A stretch of DNA of 48,740 nucleotides from a virus, in the IMG/VR virus record IMGVR_UViG_3300028394_000112, positions 1 to 48,740 of that record. The stretch is one strand, 5' to 3'. Below the pieces are notes generated by a model. It searched no databases and was not told where the DNA came from. It saw nothing but the letters and a program-made list of their open reading frames with translations. How positions within the stretch are numbered: position 1 is the first letter of the stretch; each line of letters starts with the position of its first letter. This document shows positions 26,205-32,885 of the stretch, in pieces. A program made the translations under genes and the position numbers.

Positions 26205-27881
26205 TCACCACCTTGATCCGAAGAAAGCCTGCGCCGGCTCCTCCGGCTCCGGGGCGTTGGACAACGCCACCCGGTACAACATCCGAGCCCCGATCACACA
26301 CACGCACGCGTCGATCTTGTCGGGGCTGTTGGGGGTTTCCTTACGCACCGTCACCGCACCCCAACGGGTTTCGGTCGTCCGCGCATTGCACACATGCCGC
26401 TCAGTGACCGGATGCCCGTCGTGGGTGAACGCCCCGTCGCGGATCTCGGCCTGGCACATCTCGGCGGCGAACGCGAACTCGCGGGAATGCGACCGCATGT
26501 CCCAGGCGATCGGCTCCGGCAATTTCCCACCCGGAACCGCCCACAGCTTCGGGGCGTACAGGTCCCGCCACCGCTCCGGCCACGTCACCTTCACCAGGCC
26601 CTCGATCTCACGCACGTCAGCCCAGAACGCCAGCACATCGAAACGCTCGTGCATCGCCTGGACCACCGCGTCCACCTCGGCGAGGTCGATCTGGGCGGTG
26701 TCCGTGCCCTCGTCGCGGCTCGTCGTCGGCTTCGGCTCCCACACCCCGGCGGTGAACACGTGCCCGTCATCCAGGCAGCACCCCACCACCGCAGTCGCAT
26801 CACGGGACTTCGAGCCGTCCACGAACAACACGACCCGCTCACCATCGACCAACTCCCGGCCCGGGTCGGCACAGCCCTGCCACGACTGCCGCTCCACCCA
26901 CGCATCCTCCGGCGCAACAGGCCAGTTCATGTACTTTCGCATCGAGTCGTCGATGCGAGATGCCTTGTGCCAGATGCGGTTAATGATGAACTTGGTGTCG
27001 GTCCACCAACAGTCCTCGTACACGTAGTCCAGGGCGGCTTTGAGGCTGTCATGGTCGGCCATGTCGGTGTCCGGCGGGGCCTGGCGGGCGTCGTAGAGGA
27101 TCAACGACTCAGTCTTCGTCGGCTTGCCCGCGGCGAGGAGTTCCTCCTGCTGAACCCAGGTGTCGAACGTCGATTCCGCGACACTGCTCGCCCCCGGTAT
27201 CCAGCAGTTTGCCGTCTCCAGCATCCGGCTGCCCGACTTCGCCAGGTTGTCGGCCAGGGTGTTCGAGAACATCTGACCGGGCTTGCCGTACCAGTGCTCC
27301 ACCTCATCGGCGACGATGAACGACGCCTCAGCCCCCTCCGCGCTGGCCGCGGAGTTGGTGACCACTTCAAGCTTGCCGCCCTCGGAGGTGTGGTAGATCT
27401 TCAACCCGGGGTCCAGGCCGTGTTCGACCGCCACACGGGACCCTTTGCGCGCGAACGCACGAACCATCCGCATGGTGTTCTCCGTCTGAGCCTCCGACAC
27501 CGCGGCGATCTGAACCAACGGCATTGACACCGGCTTACCGACACACCCGCCGGGCCGGGCAGAGTCGAAATCCTTCAGCCGCACCGGCCCGCACAGCTCG
27601 GTCAGCGCCAGCGACGCCGCCGCCGGCGACTTCCCAGTTCCCTTACTCAGCCGCCGAACACCGTGGTGGTGCAACCAGTTACCCGCCTCATCCACGGCGT
27701 ACCACCACAGAATGAACCTGGCCTGGCGCGGCGTCGGCTGATACCGCTGCCCCGCCTTCGGCCCGTTCGGCTGCACCAGGTACTTACACATCCACCTGAT
27801 CGCCTCGTAGCCGAGCGACAGACCAGGAACCCCTACCGGCAGCGTGTCCAGACGCGCCGCCGGGCTGACGATCTCAGCCAC
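26205..27881 (-). CDS. terL: Large terminase subunit
   Basis: A 558-residue packaging motor and nuclease. The ATPase domain has Walker A at about residues 79-86 (LSKGTGKS) and Walker B with catalytic Glu in FIVADEVEHW. The C-terminal RNase H-like nuclease domain has acidic metal-binding residues in VLFVDGSKSRD and SPDKIDACVCVIG near the end. It lies between the small terminase and portal genes. It follows the small terminase by 3 bases, so they are probably co-translated. Confidence 0.93.
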   Translation of the reverse strand: MAEIVSPAARLDTLPVGVPGLSLGYEAIRWMCKYLVQPNGPKAGQRYQPTPRQARFILWWYAVDEAGNWLHHHGVRRLSKGTGKSPAAASLALTELCGPVRLKDFDSARPGGCVGKPVSMPLVQIAAVSEAQTENTMRMVRAFARKGSRVAVEHGLDPGLKIYHTSEGGKLEVVTNSAASAEGAEASFIVADEVEHWYGKPGQMFSNTLADNLAKSGSRMLETANCWIPGASSVAESTFDTWVQQEELLAAGKPTKTESLILYDARQAPPDTDMADHDSLKAALDYVYEDCWWTDTKFIINRIWHKASRIDDSMRKYMNWPVAPEDAWVERQSWQGCADPGRELVDGERVVLFVDGSKSRDATAVVGCCLDDGHVFTAGVWEPKPTTSRDEGTDTAQIDLAEVDAVVQAMHERFDVLAFWADVREIEGLVKVTWPERWRDLYAPKLWAVPGGKLPEPIAWDMRSHSREFAFAAEMCQAEIRDGAFTHDGHPVTERHVCNARTTETRWGAVTVRKETPNSPDKIDACVCVIGARMLYRVALSNAPEPEEPAQAFFGSRW

Positions 27882-27884
27882 GCA

Positions 27885-28322
27885 CTAGCCATGCAGTTCG
27901 GTGACGAGGGCCAGCACTGCCCGGTCGGCCGCCGCTTCGTCCTCGTCGACGCCGACAGGCTTCATTTCCACACCACTGCGACGCTTGTCGGCTGGGGAAA
28001 CCAGCAGTGCGTTCAGACCCGCTTGGAACGCGCTCCAAGCTTGTGCTCCCGGGATCTTCCCGCTCGACATCAGCTGGTTGCCGTAGTGCAGTTCGATCCG
28101 CACCCGCTGCCAATCCGCCGCCGAGTAGAACTTCGGCTCGATGCTGTGGTGCAACCGCTCCCACAACCCGAGGATCAGCGGGTGTGCGTCGAACCCGAGC
28201 TCGGCCGGCGCCGGGCTGGCCGGCTGCGGCTCGGTCGGTGTCGCCTCACCATGCGAGGCAGGCGCATTCCGGCGACGTCGCTGCGCCGCCCGCTTGGGCG
28301 GCGGTCCAGTGGGTCTAGCCAT
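27885..28322 (-). CDS. terS: Small terminase subunit
   Basis: A 145-residue protein directly before the large terminase. A basic Pro/Arg/Ala-rich N-terminal tail of about 40 residues is followed by a helical core (HPLILGLWERLHHSIEPKFYS, then YGNQLMSSGKIPGAQAWSAF) and an acidic end. It should recognise the packaging site and deliver it to the motor. Assigned by position plus the core resembling small terminases of mycobacteriophages. A GGAGG ribosome site sits before the ATG. Confidence 0.85.
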   Translation of the reverse strand: MARPTGPPPKRAAQRRRRNAPASHGEATPTEPQPASPAPAELGFDAHPLILGLWERLHHSIEPKFYSAADWQRVRIELHYGNQLMSSGKIPGAQAWSAFQAGLNALLVSPADKRRSGVEMKPVGVDEDEAAADRAVLALVTELHG

Positions 28323-28365
28323 GTGAACGAAACCTCCAGGGTCGCGTCAGAGGAGAGGGGCGGAA

Positions 28366-28452
28366 TCAGCCCTTACAGCCGGAGCCGTCATTACCGCAGT
28401 GATGATGACCGGACTTACACAGACCGCAGTGGCAGTCACAACCCGGGATCAC
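28366..28452 (-). CDS. 28-residue Cys/His-rich peptide (metallothionein-like)
   Basis: A very short frame with a GTG start whose bases overlap the TGA stop of the acidic coiled-coil gene (GTGA). The product has 28 residues with six cysteines (5, 7, 9, 12, 19, 26) and four histidines (8, 16, 17, 18), and reads MIPGCDCHCGLCKSGHHHCG at its start. Such density is like a metallothionein or zinc knuckle. It lies between 28449 and the small terminase. No ribosome site stands out, so translation would depend on coupling. The metal-binding pattern is clear; that the peptide is made is an inference. Confidence 0.5.
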   Translation of the reverse strand: MIPGCDCHCGLCKSGHHHCGNDGSGCKG

Positions 28453-28886
28453 TCGTCGTCTTCTGCGTCGCCGGAATGTCCGTCGGTCACCTCGACGGTG
28501 TCGGTGTCGTCGTCAACCTCGTCGACCTCAACATCGTCAACCTCAACCTCGTCGACCTCGTCGACCTCGGGATCCACAGCAGGATCGACCACCGCATCCG
28601 GGACGATGTCGTCCAGCGCCTGGGCGATCGCGGACAGCTCCGACAGGTCGATGATGTCGGCGGCCACACCGGCGTCGACGAGCTGGGAGGCGATGTTCTG
28701 CTCAGCCGACTCCAAGCGGTCGACGATCTCGTCCTTGGCCTTACGGAGCTGGTCGACGATCTGGTTGATCTGGTTCTGCACGGACATGGTGTGCCTTTCG
28801 ATAGAGCGGATGATGTCGTGATGGATGGTGATGACAACCGCAGCCAAGGCCGCGATCACGAGTGCGAGGACGAGCGTAGCGTTCAT
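28449..28886 (-). CDS. Membrane-anchored acidic coiled-coil protein ahead of the terminase genes
   Basis: The reading frame from the ATG at 28886 gives 145 residues. An N-terminal hydrophobic segment (about residues 4-21) is followed by a helical coiled coil (MSVQNQINQIVDQLRKAKDE ... AEQNIASQLVDAG) and a very acidic tail of Asp/Glu/Val repeats (about 100-145). A second ATG at 28787 (MSVQNQ) has a better GAAAGG ribosome site, so a shorter 112-residue form without the membrane segment is possible or even the main product. The function is unknown. Its place at the head of the late operon suggests a virion or assembly role. Confidence 0.7.
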   Translation of the reverse strand: MNATLVLALVIAALAAVVITIHHDIIRSIERHTMSVQNQINQIVDQLRKAKDEIVDRLESAEQNIASQLVDAGVAADIIDLSELSAIAQALDDIVPDAVVDPAVDPEVDEVDEVEVDDVEVDEVDDDTDTVEVTDGHSGDAEDDE

Positions 28887-28925
28887 TCCTTTTGGTTCCT
28901 TCAGCCGCCGGGGACTTTCAAATAT

Positions 28926-28939
28926 GTTGCAGCGCAATG
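28926..28939 (+). repeat. 14-base motif, copy 1
   Basis: GTTGCAGCGCAATG, exact inverted match of copy 3. Confidence 0.75.
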
Positions 28940-28969
28940 CGATTGGCACGTTTTGAGTCATCCAAATCG

Positions 28970-28983
28970 GTTGCGGCGCAGCG
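28970..28983 (+). repeat. 14-base motif, copy 2
   Basis: GTTGCGGCGCAGCG, three mismatches to copy 1, preceded like copy 1 by a CAAAT-containing stretch. Confidence 0.6.
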
Positions 28984-29108
28984 CCTTTCAGCGGGGCTGA
29001 GGGCCTTCCGGAATTCGAGTCACAACCCGTACAAATCTCGGGCAGGTATCGACACTTGGGGCGGCGTGTGGGCTGACCTTGGGTGATGCCCCACCCTATC
29101 CCCGATCC

Positions 29109-29122
29109 CATTGCGCTGCAAC
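29109..29122 (-). repeat. 14-base motif, copy 3 (inverted)
   Basis: Plus strand reads CATTGCGCTGCAAC, the exact reverse complement of copy 1. Confidence 0.75.
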
Positions 29123-29154
29123 GGGTTTCGCGTTCGCCGAACTGCTTGGTGTTC

Positions 29155-29168
29155 GGTTGTGCCGCAAC
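29155..29168 (-). repeat. 14-base motif, copy 4 (inverted)
   Basis: Plus strand reads GGTTGTGCCGCAAC and is followed, like copy 3, by a GG(G)TTTTCG-type extension. Confidence 0.55.
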
Positions 29169-29192
29169 GGTTTTCGGGTCGGCCTGGGTTGG

Positions 29193-29432
29193 TTAGTCGG
29201 TGGTGGCGGTGAGGTGTGGTGATGGGCAGCTGTGCCGCCGGCGGTGGGCGGTGACGGCTGCGGATAGGGCTGCGGTGTCTGGCTGGATGCGCTGGACGCG
29301 GGTGGCCTTGCGGTGGGCGGCCCGCTGTTCGGTGATCCTGGCGATGGGGACGGGGGTGATGGTGGTGTCGCAGGTGTCGCAGGTGAAGGCGATTTCGCGT
29401 TCGGCTTCGGTGGTTCGCTGCTGCTTGGCCAT
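29193..29432 (-). CDS. Small CxxC protein next to the HNH nuclease
   Basis: A 79-residue basic protein; start at the ATG at 29432, overlapping the HNH gene stop (TGATG). CDTCDTT near residue 18 gives one CxxC knuckle; a further Cys is at SCPSP near the end. Not recognised. It closes the cluster of small genes before the 28.9-29.2 kb intergenic region. Confidence 0.65.
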   Translation of the reverse strand: MAKQQRTTEAEREIAFTCDTCDTTITPVPIARITEQRAAHRKATRVQRIQPDTAALSAAVTAHRRRHSCPSPHLTATTD

Positions 29433-29767
29433 CAGTGCACATCTCCTGGATGTGGTCGGTGCAGGGTGAGGCGTTGGCGTCTGGCTGCTGCTCGCTCGCG
29501 GTTGTGTTGGGCTAACGCTGCTGAGGTTTCGCGTCTTGTCTTGATGGTGTGGCAGTGGGTGCAGGCGGACTGCAGGTTGTGGGGGTTGATCGCGGCGGGG
29601 TGGTTTCGGGGGATGCCGAGTTGCGCCAGGCCGACGATGTGGTCGACGGTGGTGGCGTGTCCGGTGCAGCCAGGTTCGCGGATCTGGCAGTGGTGTTGGT
29701 CGCGGTCGAGGATCTGGCGGCGGACGCGCTGCCATCGGGGGTGTTCGCCTTGGCCCCAGCGGCTCAT
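29432..29767 (-). CDS. HNH endonuclease
   Basis: A 111-residue HNH nuclease. It has a CxxxxxC pair (HHCQIREPGC), the core TTVDHIVGLAQLG with catalytic His, then NLQSACTHCHTIKTRR that supplies the second zinc pair and the final His. Small HNH proteins close to terminase genes are needed for packaging-site cleavage in many cos-type phages. That role here is an inference. ATG at 29767, overlapping the tiny gene upstream by 4 bases. Confidence 0.88.
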   Translation of the reverse strand: MSRWGQGEHPRWQRVRRQILDRDQHHCQIREPGCTGHATTVDHIVGLAQLGIPRNHPAAINPHNLQSACTHCHTIKTRRETSAALAQHNRERAAARRQRLTLHRPHPGDVH

Positions 29768-29883
29768 GGTTTGAGGCTTGCGAGGAAGGCGATCACCTGG
29801 TCGGTGATTGCCTTGGCTTCGGCGTAGGTGAGTTTCCCCATCTGCCAGATGGTGGTGGTGATGGCGGTGCGGAGTTCGGTCAC
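29764..29883 (-). CDS. 39-residue protein upstream of the HNH gene
   Basis: A short frame with a GTG start at 29883 and ATGA overlap with the HNH start. The product is amphipathic and helical (TELRTAITTTIWQMGKLTYA then KAITDQVIAFLASLKP). Not recognised. Supported only by the tight packing and consistent codon use. Confidence 0.5.
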   Translation of the reverse strand: MTELRTAITTTIWQMGKLTYAEAKAITDQVIAFLASLKP

Positions 29884-29884
29884 G

Positions 29885-30079
29885 TCACAGGGCGGTGGCG
29901 TTGGCGTGGGCGTTGCCGGGGTCGAAGTAGACGCGGTGTTCGGGGCAGGCGACGACGTGGGTGTCGGCGTCGACGAGGCAGGCGACGCAGAGGTAGCTGG
30001 TGCAGCCGCACCGTTTGGTGGCCCGGTAGGCGGCCTGGTTGGTGCAGGGGTCGGGGTTGTGGACGTCGCAGGTGGGCAT
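29885..30079 (-). CDS. Cys-rich zinc-binding protein
   Basis: A 64-residue protein starting at the ATG at 30079, with a strong AAAGGAG site. It carries at least eight Cys and several His: CDVHNPDPC, KRCGCTSYLCVACL, then VVACPEHRVYF. This is enough for two zinc sites. Not recognised as a named family; perhaps a protein- or DNA-binding treble-clef fold. Confidence 0.7.
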   Translation of the reverse strand: MPTCDVHNPDPCTNQAAYRATKRCGCTSYLCVACLVDADTHVVACPEHRVYFDPGNAHANATAL

Positions 30080-30096
30080 CGTCGGTGGCTCCTTTG

Positions 30097-30834
30097 TCAG
30101 AAGGGTTGGATGCCGGGTTGTGGGGTGAGGCGTTCCACTGAGGCGAGGTCGATTTCGGCGGTGGCGGTGGGGGCTCGGATGGCGAAGGGTTGGAGGTATT
30201 GGTCTGCGCCGTTGTAGCGGACTTTGTGGAAGACGAGGTCGTAGATGAGTTCGTCGATGGGGAGTTCGGTGGTGCAGGCGAGGAGTTCGACGCCGTCGCG
30301 GCCGTCGCCTTTGAGGGCTTCGGTGATGGTGATGCCGGTGCGGTCGGCGGTGAGGAGGGGGACGTCTTGGCCGGAGAGTCGGCCGATGAAGTAGACGTTG
30401 AGGTTGCCGGCGTTGCCGGTGACGGTGACGTTGCCGCGGCCGATGTTGGTGAGGTCGGCGAGGGCGGTTTCGATGGCGAAGGGGTTGGCGTTGGCGGGGA
30501 TGGGGCCGGTGGTGTCGCCGGCGCCGAGGGGGAAGGTGAGGGTGTAGGTGGTGATGCCGGTGACTTGAATGTTTTGGCGTTCGTTTTTGGCTTGGATGGC
30601 GATGGTGCGCAGGCGGCCGTCGGTGGCGTCGAAGCGGGCGCGGATGGGGGCGGGGACGACGCCGCGGGGTGGGGTGATGGTGGGGCACCAGAGGACGGCG
30701 CCTTTGGGGAGTCTGGGGATGATGTCGATGAGGGCGCTGATGGCGCGTTGGTCGGGGTGGGTGTCGGCGTCGACGTAGTCGGCGACGATGGCGGTGAGTT
30801 GGCCGGTGAGCCGGAACCATTGGAGTTCGGGCAT
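30097..30834 (-). CDS. Tail-type protein paralogous to the minor tail protein at 272-1045
   Basis: A 245-residue protein lying in the early region far from the other tail genes. It has the same ordered motifs as the N-terminal domain of the 272-1045 product: LTAIVADYVDADTHPD, PRGVVPAPI, DGRLR, LLACTTELP...ELIYDLVFHKV, then PFAIRAP and ERLTPQPGI. It contains an extra ~70-residue insert (about 85-155) with Gly/Asn-rich strands and lacks the C-terminal Gly segment. A structural role is inferred from the paralogue. It could also be a moron expressed during lysogeny. It ends 17 bases before the Cys-rich gene. Confidence 0.7.
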   Translation of the reverse strand: MPELQWFRLTGQLTAIVADYVDADTHPDQRAISALIDIIPRLPKGAVLWCPTITPPRGVVPAPIRARFDATDGRLRTIAIQAKNERQNIQVTGITTYTLTFPLGAGDTTGPIPANANPFAIETALADLTNIGRGNVTVTGNAGNLNVYFIGRLSGQDVPLLTADRTGITITEALKGDGRDGVELLACTTELPIDELIYDLVFHKVRYNGADQYLQPFAIRAPTATAEIDLASVERLTPQPGIQPF

Positions 30835-30837
30835 TGG

Positions 30838-31200
30838 CTAGTCGGTGGTTGGGCGTCGGCGGGTGGCGCGTTTGATGGCGTCGGTGGGGTCGAGTTGGTC
30901 GAGGGCTTTGTCTGCGCCGTCGCGGTCGTCGTCGCCGTCGTCGTGATCGTCGTCGGGGGCGCCGAAGACGCCGGCGGGGACGGCGGGCTTGGCCGGGGCA
31001 CTGGTTTTTCCGCGTTCGACGTAGTTGACGTCGACGGTGAAGATGGCTTCGTCGCCGTCGCGGCGGTGGGCGGTGATGATGGCGTCGACTTTGGTGGTGG
31101 CGGGGAGTTGGTTGCGGACCTGGCGGATGGCGGTCTGTTGCACGGTGGTTTTGGGGATGGGGCCGGTGGGGACGCGCACCTCGGTGGTGATGGCAGGCAT
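30838..31200 (-). CDS. Unknown protein with acidic Asp-rich stretch
   Basis: A 120-residue protein immediately upstream of the tail paralogue (the two frames are 3 bases apart). The N-terminal half is mixed alpha/beta (VRVPTGPIPKTTVQQTAIRQ). From residue about 84 there is a PDDDHDDGDDDRDG stretch followed by a basic tail (IKRATRRRPTTD). Not recognised. Confidence 0.65.
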   Translation of the reverse strand: MPAITTEVRVPTGPIPKTTVQQTAIRQVRNQLPATTKVDAIITAHRRDGDEAIFTVDVNYVERGKTSAPAKPAVPAGVFGAPDDDHDDGDDDRDGADKALDQLDPTDAIKRATRRRPTTD

Positions 31201-31215
31201 GCGGTTCTCCTGGGG

Positions 31216-31467
31216 TTAGGCGGTGCGGCGGGTGGTGGTGAGTTCTCGTCGGGCGCGGTTGTCGCGTTCGACGGTGACGATGTCGGCGAGGCGGTAGAGC
31301 TTGCGGCCGGCGTCGTTGGTGCCGACGGGGGTGATGCGCTTCTCCTTGACCCATTTCGTGATGGTGCACATGGCGATGCCGCAGTGGGTGGCGGCTTGCG
31401 CTGAGGTGACCTGCATCGCGTCGAAGGTGGTGTGGTCGAGGTAGAGCGCCAAATCCGTTGTCCTCAC
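31216..31467 (-). CDS. Small HTH (MerR/excisionase-type) DNA-binding protein
   Basis: An 83-residue protein from the GTG at 31467, or 66 residues from the ATG at 31416. A winged HTH of the MerR/Xis type is clear: SAQAATHCGIAMCTITKWV then a beta wing with GRKLYRLADIV. The longer start lies 15 bases after a strong terminator-like hairpin (31482-31517). Its target and role are unknown; excisionase or regulator of the downstream genes are both possible. Confidence 0.75.
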   Translation of the reverse strand: MRTTDLALYLDHTTFDAMQVTSAQAATHCGIAMCTITKWVKEKRITPVGTNDAGRKLYRLADIVTVERDNRARRELTTTRRTA

Positions 31468-31481
31468 GCTGGCCGGGCATG

Positions 31482-31517
31482 AAAAAACCCGCTTACCCCC
31501 GGGGTGGGGTTGCGGGT
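31482..31517 (-). terminator. Factor-independent terminator / attenuator ahead of the HTH gene
   Basis: On the minus strand ACCCGC pairs with GCGGGT and, inside, CCCC pairs with GGGG, followed by a run of six T (31482-31487). It would stop leftward transcription coming from the early operon before the HTH gene. No T-run exists on the other side, so it acts only leftward. Confidence 0.72.
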
Positions 31518-31624
31518 GTGGATTCGTTGGCGGGCATAGCTTCGCCAACTGAAGTGAACTTTACCATCCGGTGCCGACGTGGGCGCGAATGGCGCGTTTG
31601 TGCTGGTCAGTACGGCAATTCGAC

Positions 31625-31653
31625 TTGTTTTAGCAAGGTTGATTGCGTAGAAT
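31625..31653 (+). promoter_or_regulatory. Candidate rightward promoter for the small-gene island
   Basis: TTGTTT (31625-31630), a 17-base spacer, TAGAAT (31648-31653). It is followed about 8 bases later by a perfect inverted repeat, TGGCCCGG and CCGGGCCA (31661-31682), which would sit at the start of the transcript and could be an operator or a 5' hairpin. The intergenic 31549-31624 holds nothing else of note. Confidence 0.6.
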
Positions 31654-31660
31654 ATAGGTG

Positions 31661-31682
31661 TGGCCCGGAACTGGCCGGGCCA
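31661..31682. repeat. Perfect inverted repeat at the predicted transcript start
   Basis: TGGCCCGG, six bases, CCGGGCCA. It fits an operator for a dimeric repressor or an RNA hairpin protecting the 5' end. Confidence 0.7.
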
Positions 31683-31710
31683 CACCCGTTAAGGGAAGGA
31701 GGTGGGGGCA

Positions 31711-31794
31711 ATGATGATCGAGATCATCACCCTCATCCTCACCCTGCCGGTTGCGGTGCAGGCGATCCTTGAGATCGTCGACCGCTTCCGGTAA
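31711..31794 (+). CDS. 27-residue hydrophobic peptide
   Basis: A short frame with one of the best ribosome sites in the window (GGAAGGAGG) ten bases before the ATG. The product, MMIEIITLILTLPVAVQAIL followed by EIVDRFR, is one membrane helix with a charged end. It resembles single-span phage holin-like or type I toxin peptides in shape but cannot be assigned. Confidence 0.65.
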   Translation: MMIEIITLILTLPVAVQAILEIVDRFR

Positions 31795-31868
31795 GTGAGG
31801 GTTCCGGCTCGGGTGTTCACGCACCCGGGTCGGGCCTCCTGACACACATCGTACGGAGGTCGTTGAGC

Positions 31869-32036
31869 ATGAGCAAGAAGACGCTGAGCCTGCTGGCCGG
31901 GCTGCTGGCCACGGCCGCGCTGCTGGTCGTGGTGGCCGAGTCGACATGGCTGCGGATCGTCCTGGCGGTGTTCGTCGCGATCGAACTGGTTGCGGCGGGC
32001 CTGTCCTGGGCGGGGGATCGCCGTGGCTCGGCGTAA
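31869..32036 (+). CDS. Small two-span membrane protein
   Basis: A 55-residue protein: MSKKTLSLLAGLLATAALLV, a short WLR link, then a second span (ATWLRIVLAVFVAIELVAAG without the first residues), ending in GDRRGSA. Second gene of the rightward island and coupled to the next gene by a 14-base overlap. Possible roles are superinfection exclusion or holin-like activity; none is shown. Confidence 0.7.
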   Translation: MSKKTLSLLAGLLATAALLVVVAESTWLRIVLAVFVAIELVAAGLSWAGDRRGSA

Positions 32037-32238
32037 GTTGCCGCCGCTGACAGCGGAGCGGGAGGCCGCGCTGGCGTCGCTGGCCGTGGCGGCGCAGGTG
32101 CGTCGGGCCGCCGACGCCGCCTATGTGGCGGCGATCCTGGCGGCCGCCGGGACCGGGTTGACGCCGACGCAGATCGCCCCGTCCGCCGGCTCGACGCGGC
32201 AGGCGGTCGAGCAGATGGTGGCCCGACACGCGACGTGA
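32023..32238 (+). CDS. Small helix-turn-helix protein of the rightward island
   Basis: A 71-residue protein from the GTG at 32023 overlapping the membrane gene. It is helical and Ala-rich; the C-terminal GLTPTQIAPSAGSTRQAVEQ looks like a sigma-region-4 or TrfB-like HTH. It may regulate its own island through the inverted repeat at 31661. It converges on the leftward gene ending at 32245. Confidence 0.65.
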   Translation: MARRKLPPLTAEREAALASLAVAAQVRRAADAAYVAAILAAAGTGLTPTQIAPSAGSTRQAVEQMVARHAT

Positions 32239-32244
32239 CCCCCG

Positions 32245-32862
32245 CTACCCGGTTGCGTTGGCCGCCTCGGCGGCGGCGAGGGCGGCGTCCAGGGCGATGC
32301 GGACGAGTAGCGGGTAGTACTCCTCGCGGGCGCGGTAGTTGCATTCGCCGCAGGCGATGAGGTCGCGCCCGACGGCGTGTTCGCGGACGAGGGCGCGTTT
32401 GGCGCAGTCGATGTTGGGGCAGGGCATGGGCAGGATTTCGCGGCGGTAGGTGGCGCCGAGTTCGCGTTGGATTTTGTGGTGCAGGGTGGAGAGTTCGGCG
32501 AGGGCCTCGGCGCGGACGAGGTGGCAGAGCTGGTCGATGCGGGGTTCGAGGTACTGCCAGGCTTTGGCGACGCGGACCTGTTCGGCGGCGGTGGGGGGTG
32601 GGGGGTTGCGTTCGTTGCGGGCTTGGGCGAGGAGGTCGTGCCAGGACCAGAGGAGGTGGGCGATGAGGGCGGCGTTGTCGCTGGCCCATTCGGCGGGGTG
32701 GCCGGATGTGCGGTAGGCGGGTTTGCGGGCGTCTGCGCCGCGGACCGGGGAGGGCATCTGGCGGAGGTGGATCCAGTCGGTGGCGAGGCGGTAGAAGTCG
32801 CGGCGGATGTGGTCGGGGTTGGCCGGTTTGGGTTCGGTTCTCGGGTCGGTTTCGGTGGTCAT
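32245..32862 (-). CDS. Zinc-finger protein of the early region
   Basis: A 205-residue protein; the ATG at 32862 has an AGGAGG site six bases upstream. The upstream open frame is an Arg/His/Pro shadow and was left out. Helical N-terminal two-thirds (RRDFYRLATDWIHLRQMPSP) and a C-terminal zinc-ribbon: PCPNIDCAKRAL then IACGECNYRAREEYY. Proteins like this recur in the early regions of mycobacteriophages; the function is not known. Confidence 0.78.
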   Translation of the reverse strand: MTTETDPRTEPKPANPDHIRRDFYRLATDWIHLRQMPSPVRGADARKPAYRTSGHPAEWASDNAALIAHLLWSWHDLLAQARNERNPPPPTAAEQVRVAKAWQYLEPRIDQLCHLVRAEALAELSTLHHKIQRELGATYRREILPMPCPNIDCAKRALVREHAVGRDLIACGECNYRAREEYYPLLVRIALDAALAAAEAANATG

Positions 32863-32885
32863 TGATCCTCCTGCGGGAATCGTGG

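Larger units (their letters stand above)
28887..29192. other. Intergenic region with four copies of a 14-base motif
   Basis: No gene is seen here. Consensus GTTGCRGCGCAATG occurs on the plus strand at 28926-28939 and (with changes) 28970-28983, and on the minus strand at 29109-29122 and (with changes) 29155-29168. The first and third copies are exact inverted copies of each other. Flanking bases are also partly conserved (CAAATC before the plus copies, GGGTTTCG or GGTTTTCG after the minus ones). This is upstream of the late operon and may bind a regulator or packaging protein. Confidence 0.6.

Noticed and set aside
29885-31480. A 531-codon open frame on the minus strand
   Set aside because: Very rich in Arg, His and Pro, the sign of an antisense or shifted frame in GC-rich DNA. 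It crosses four better supported genes; only its last 64 codons (from 30079) look real.
31817-32689. A 290-codon minus-strand frame under the rightward island
   Set aside because: Arg/Pro-rich shadow composition. It overlaps genes on both strands that have ribosome sites and couplings.
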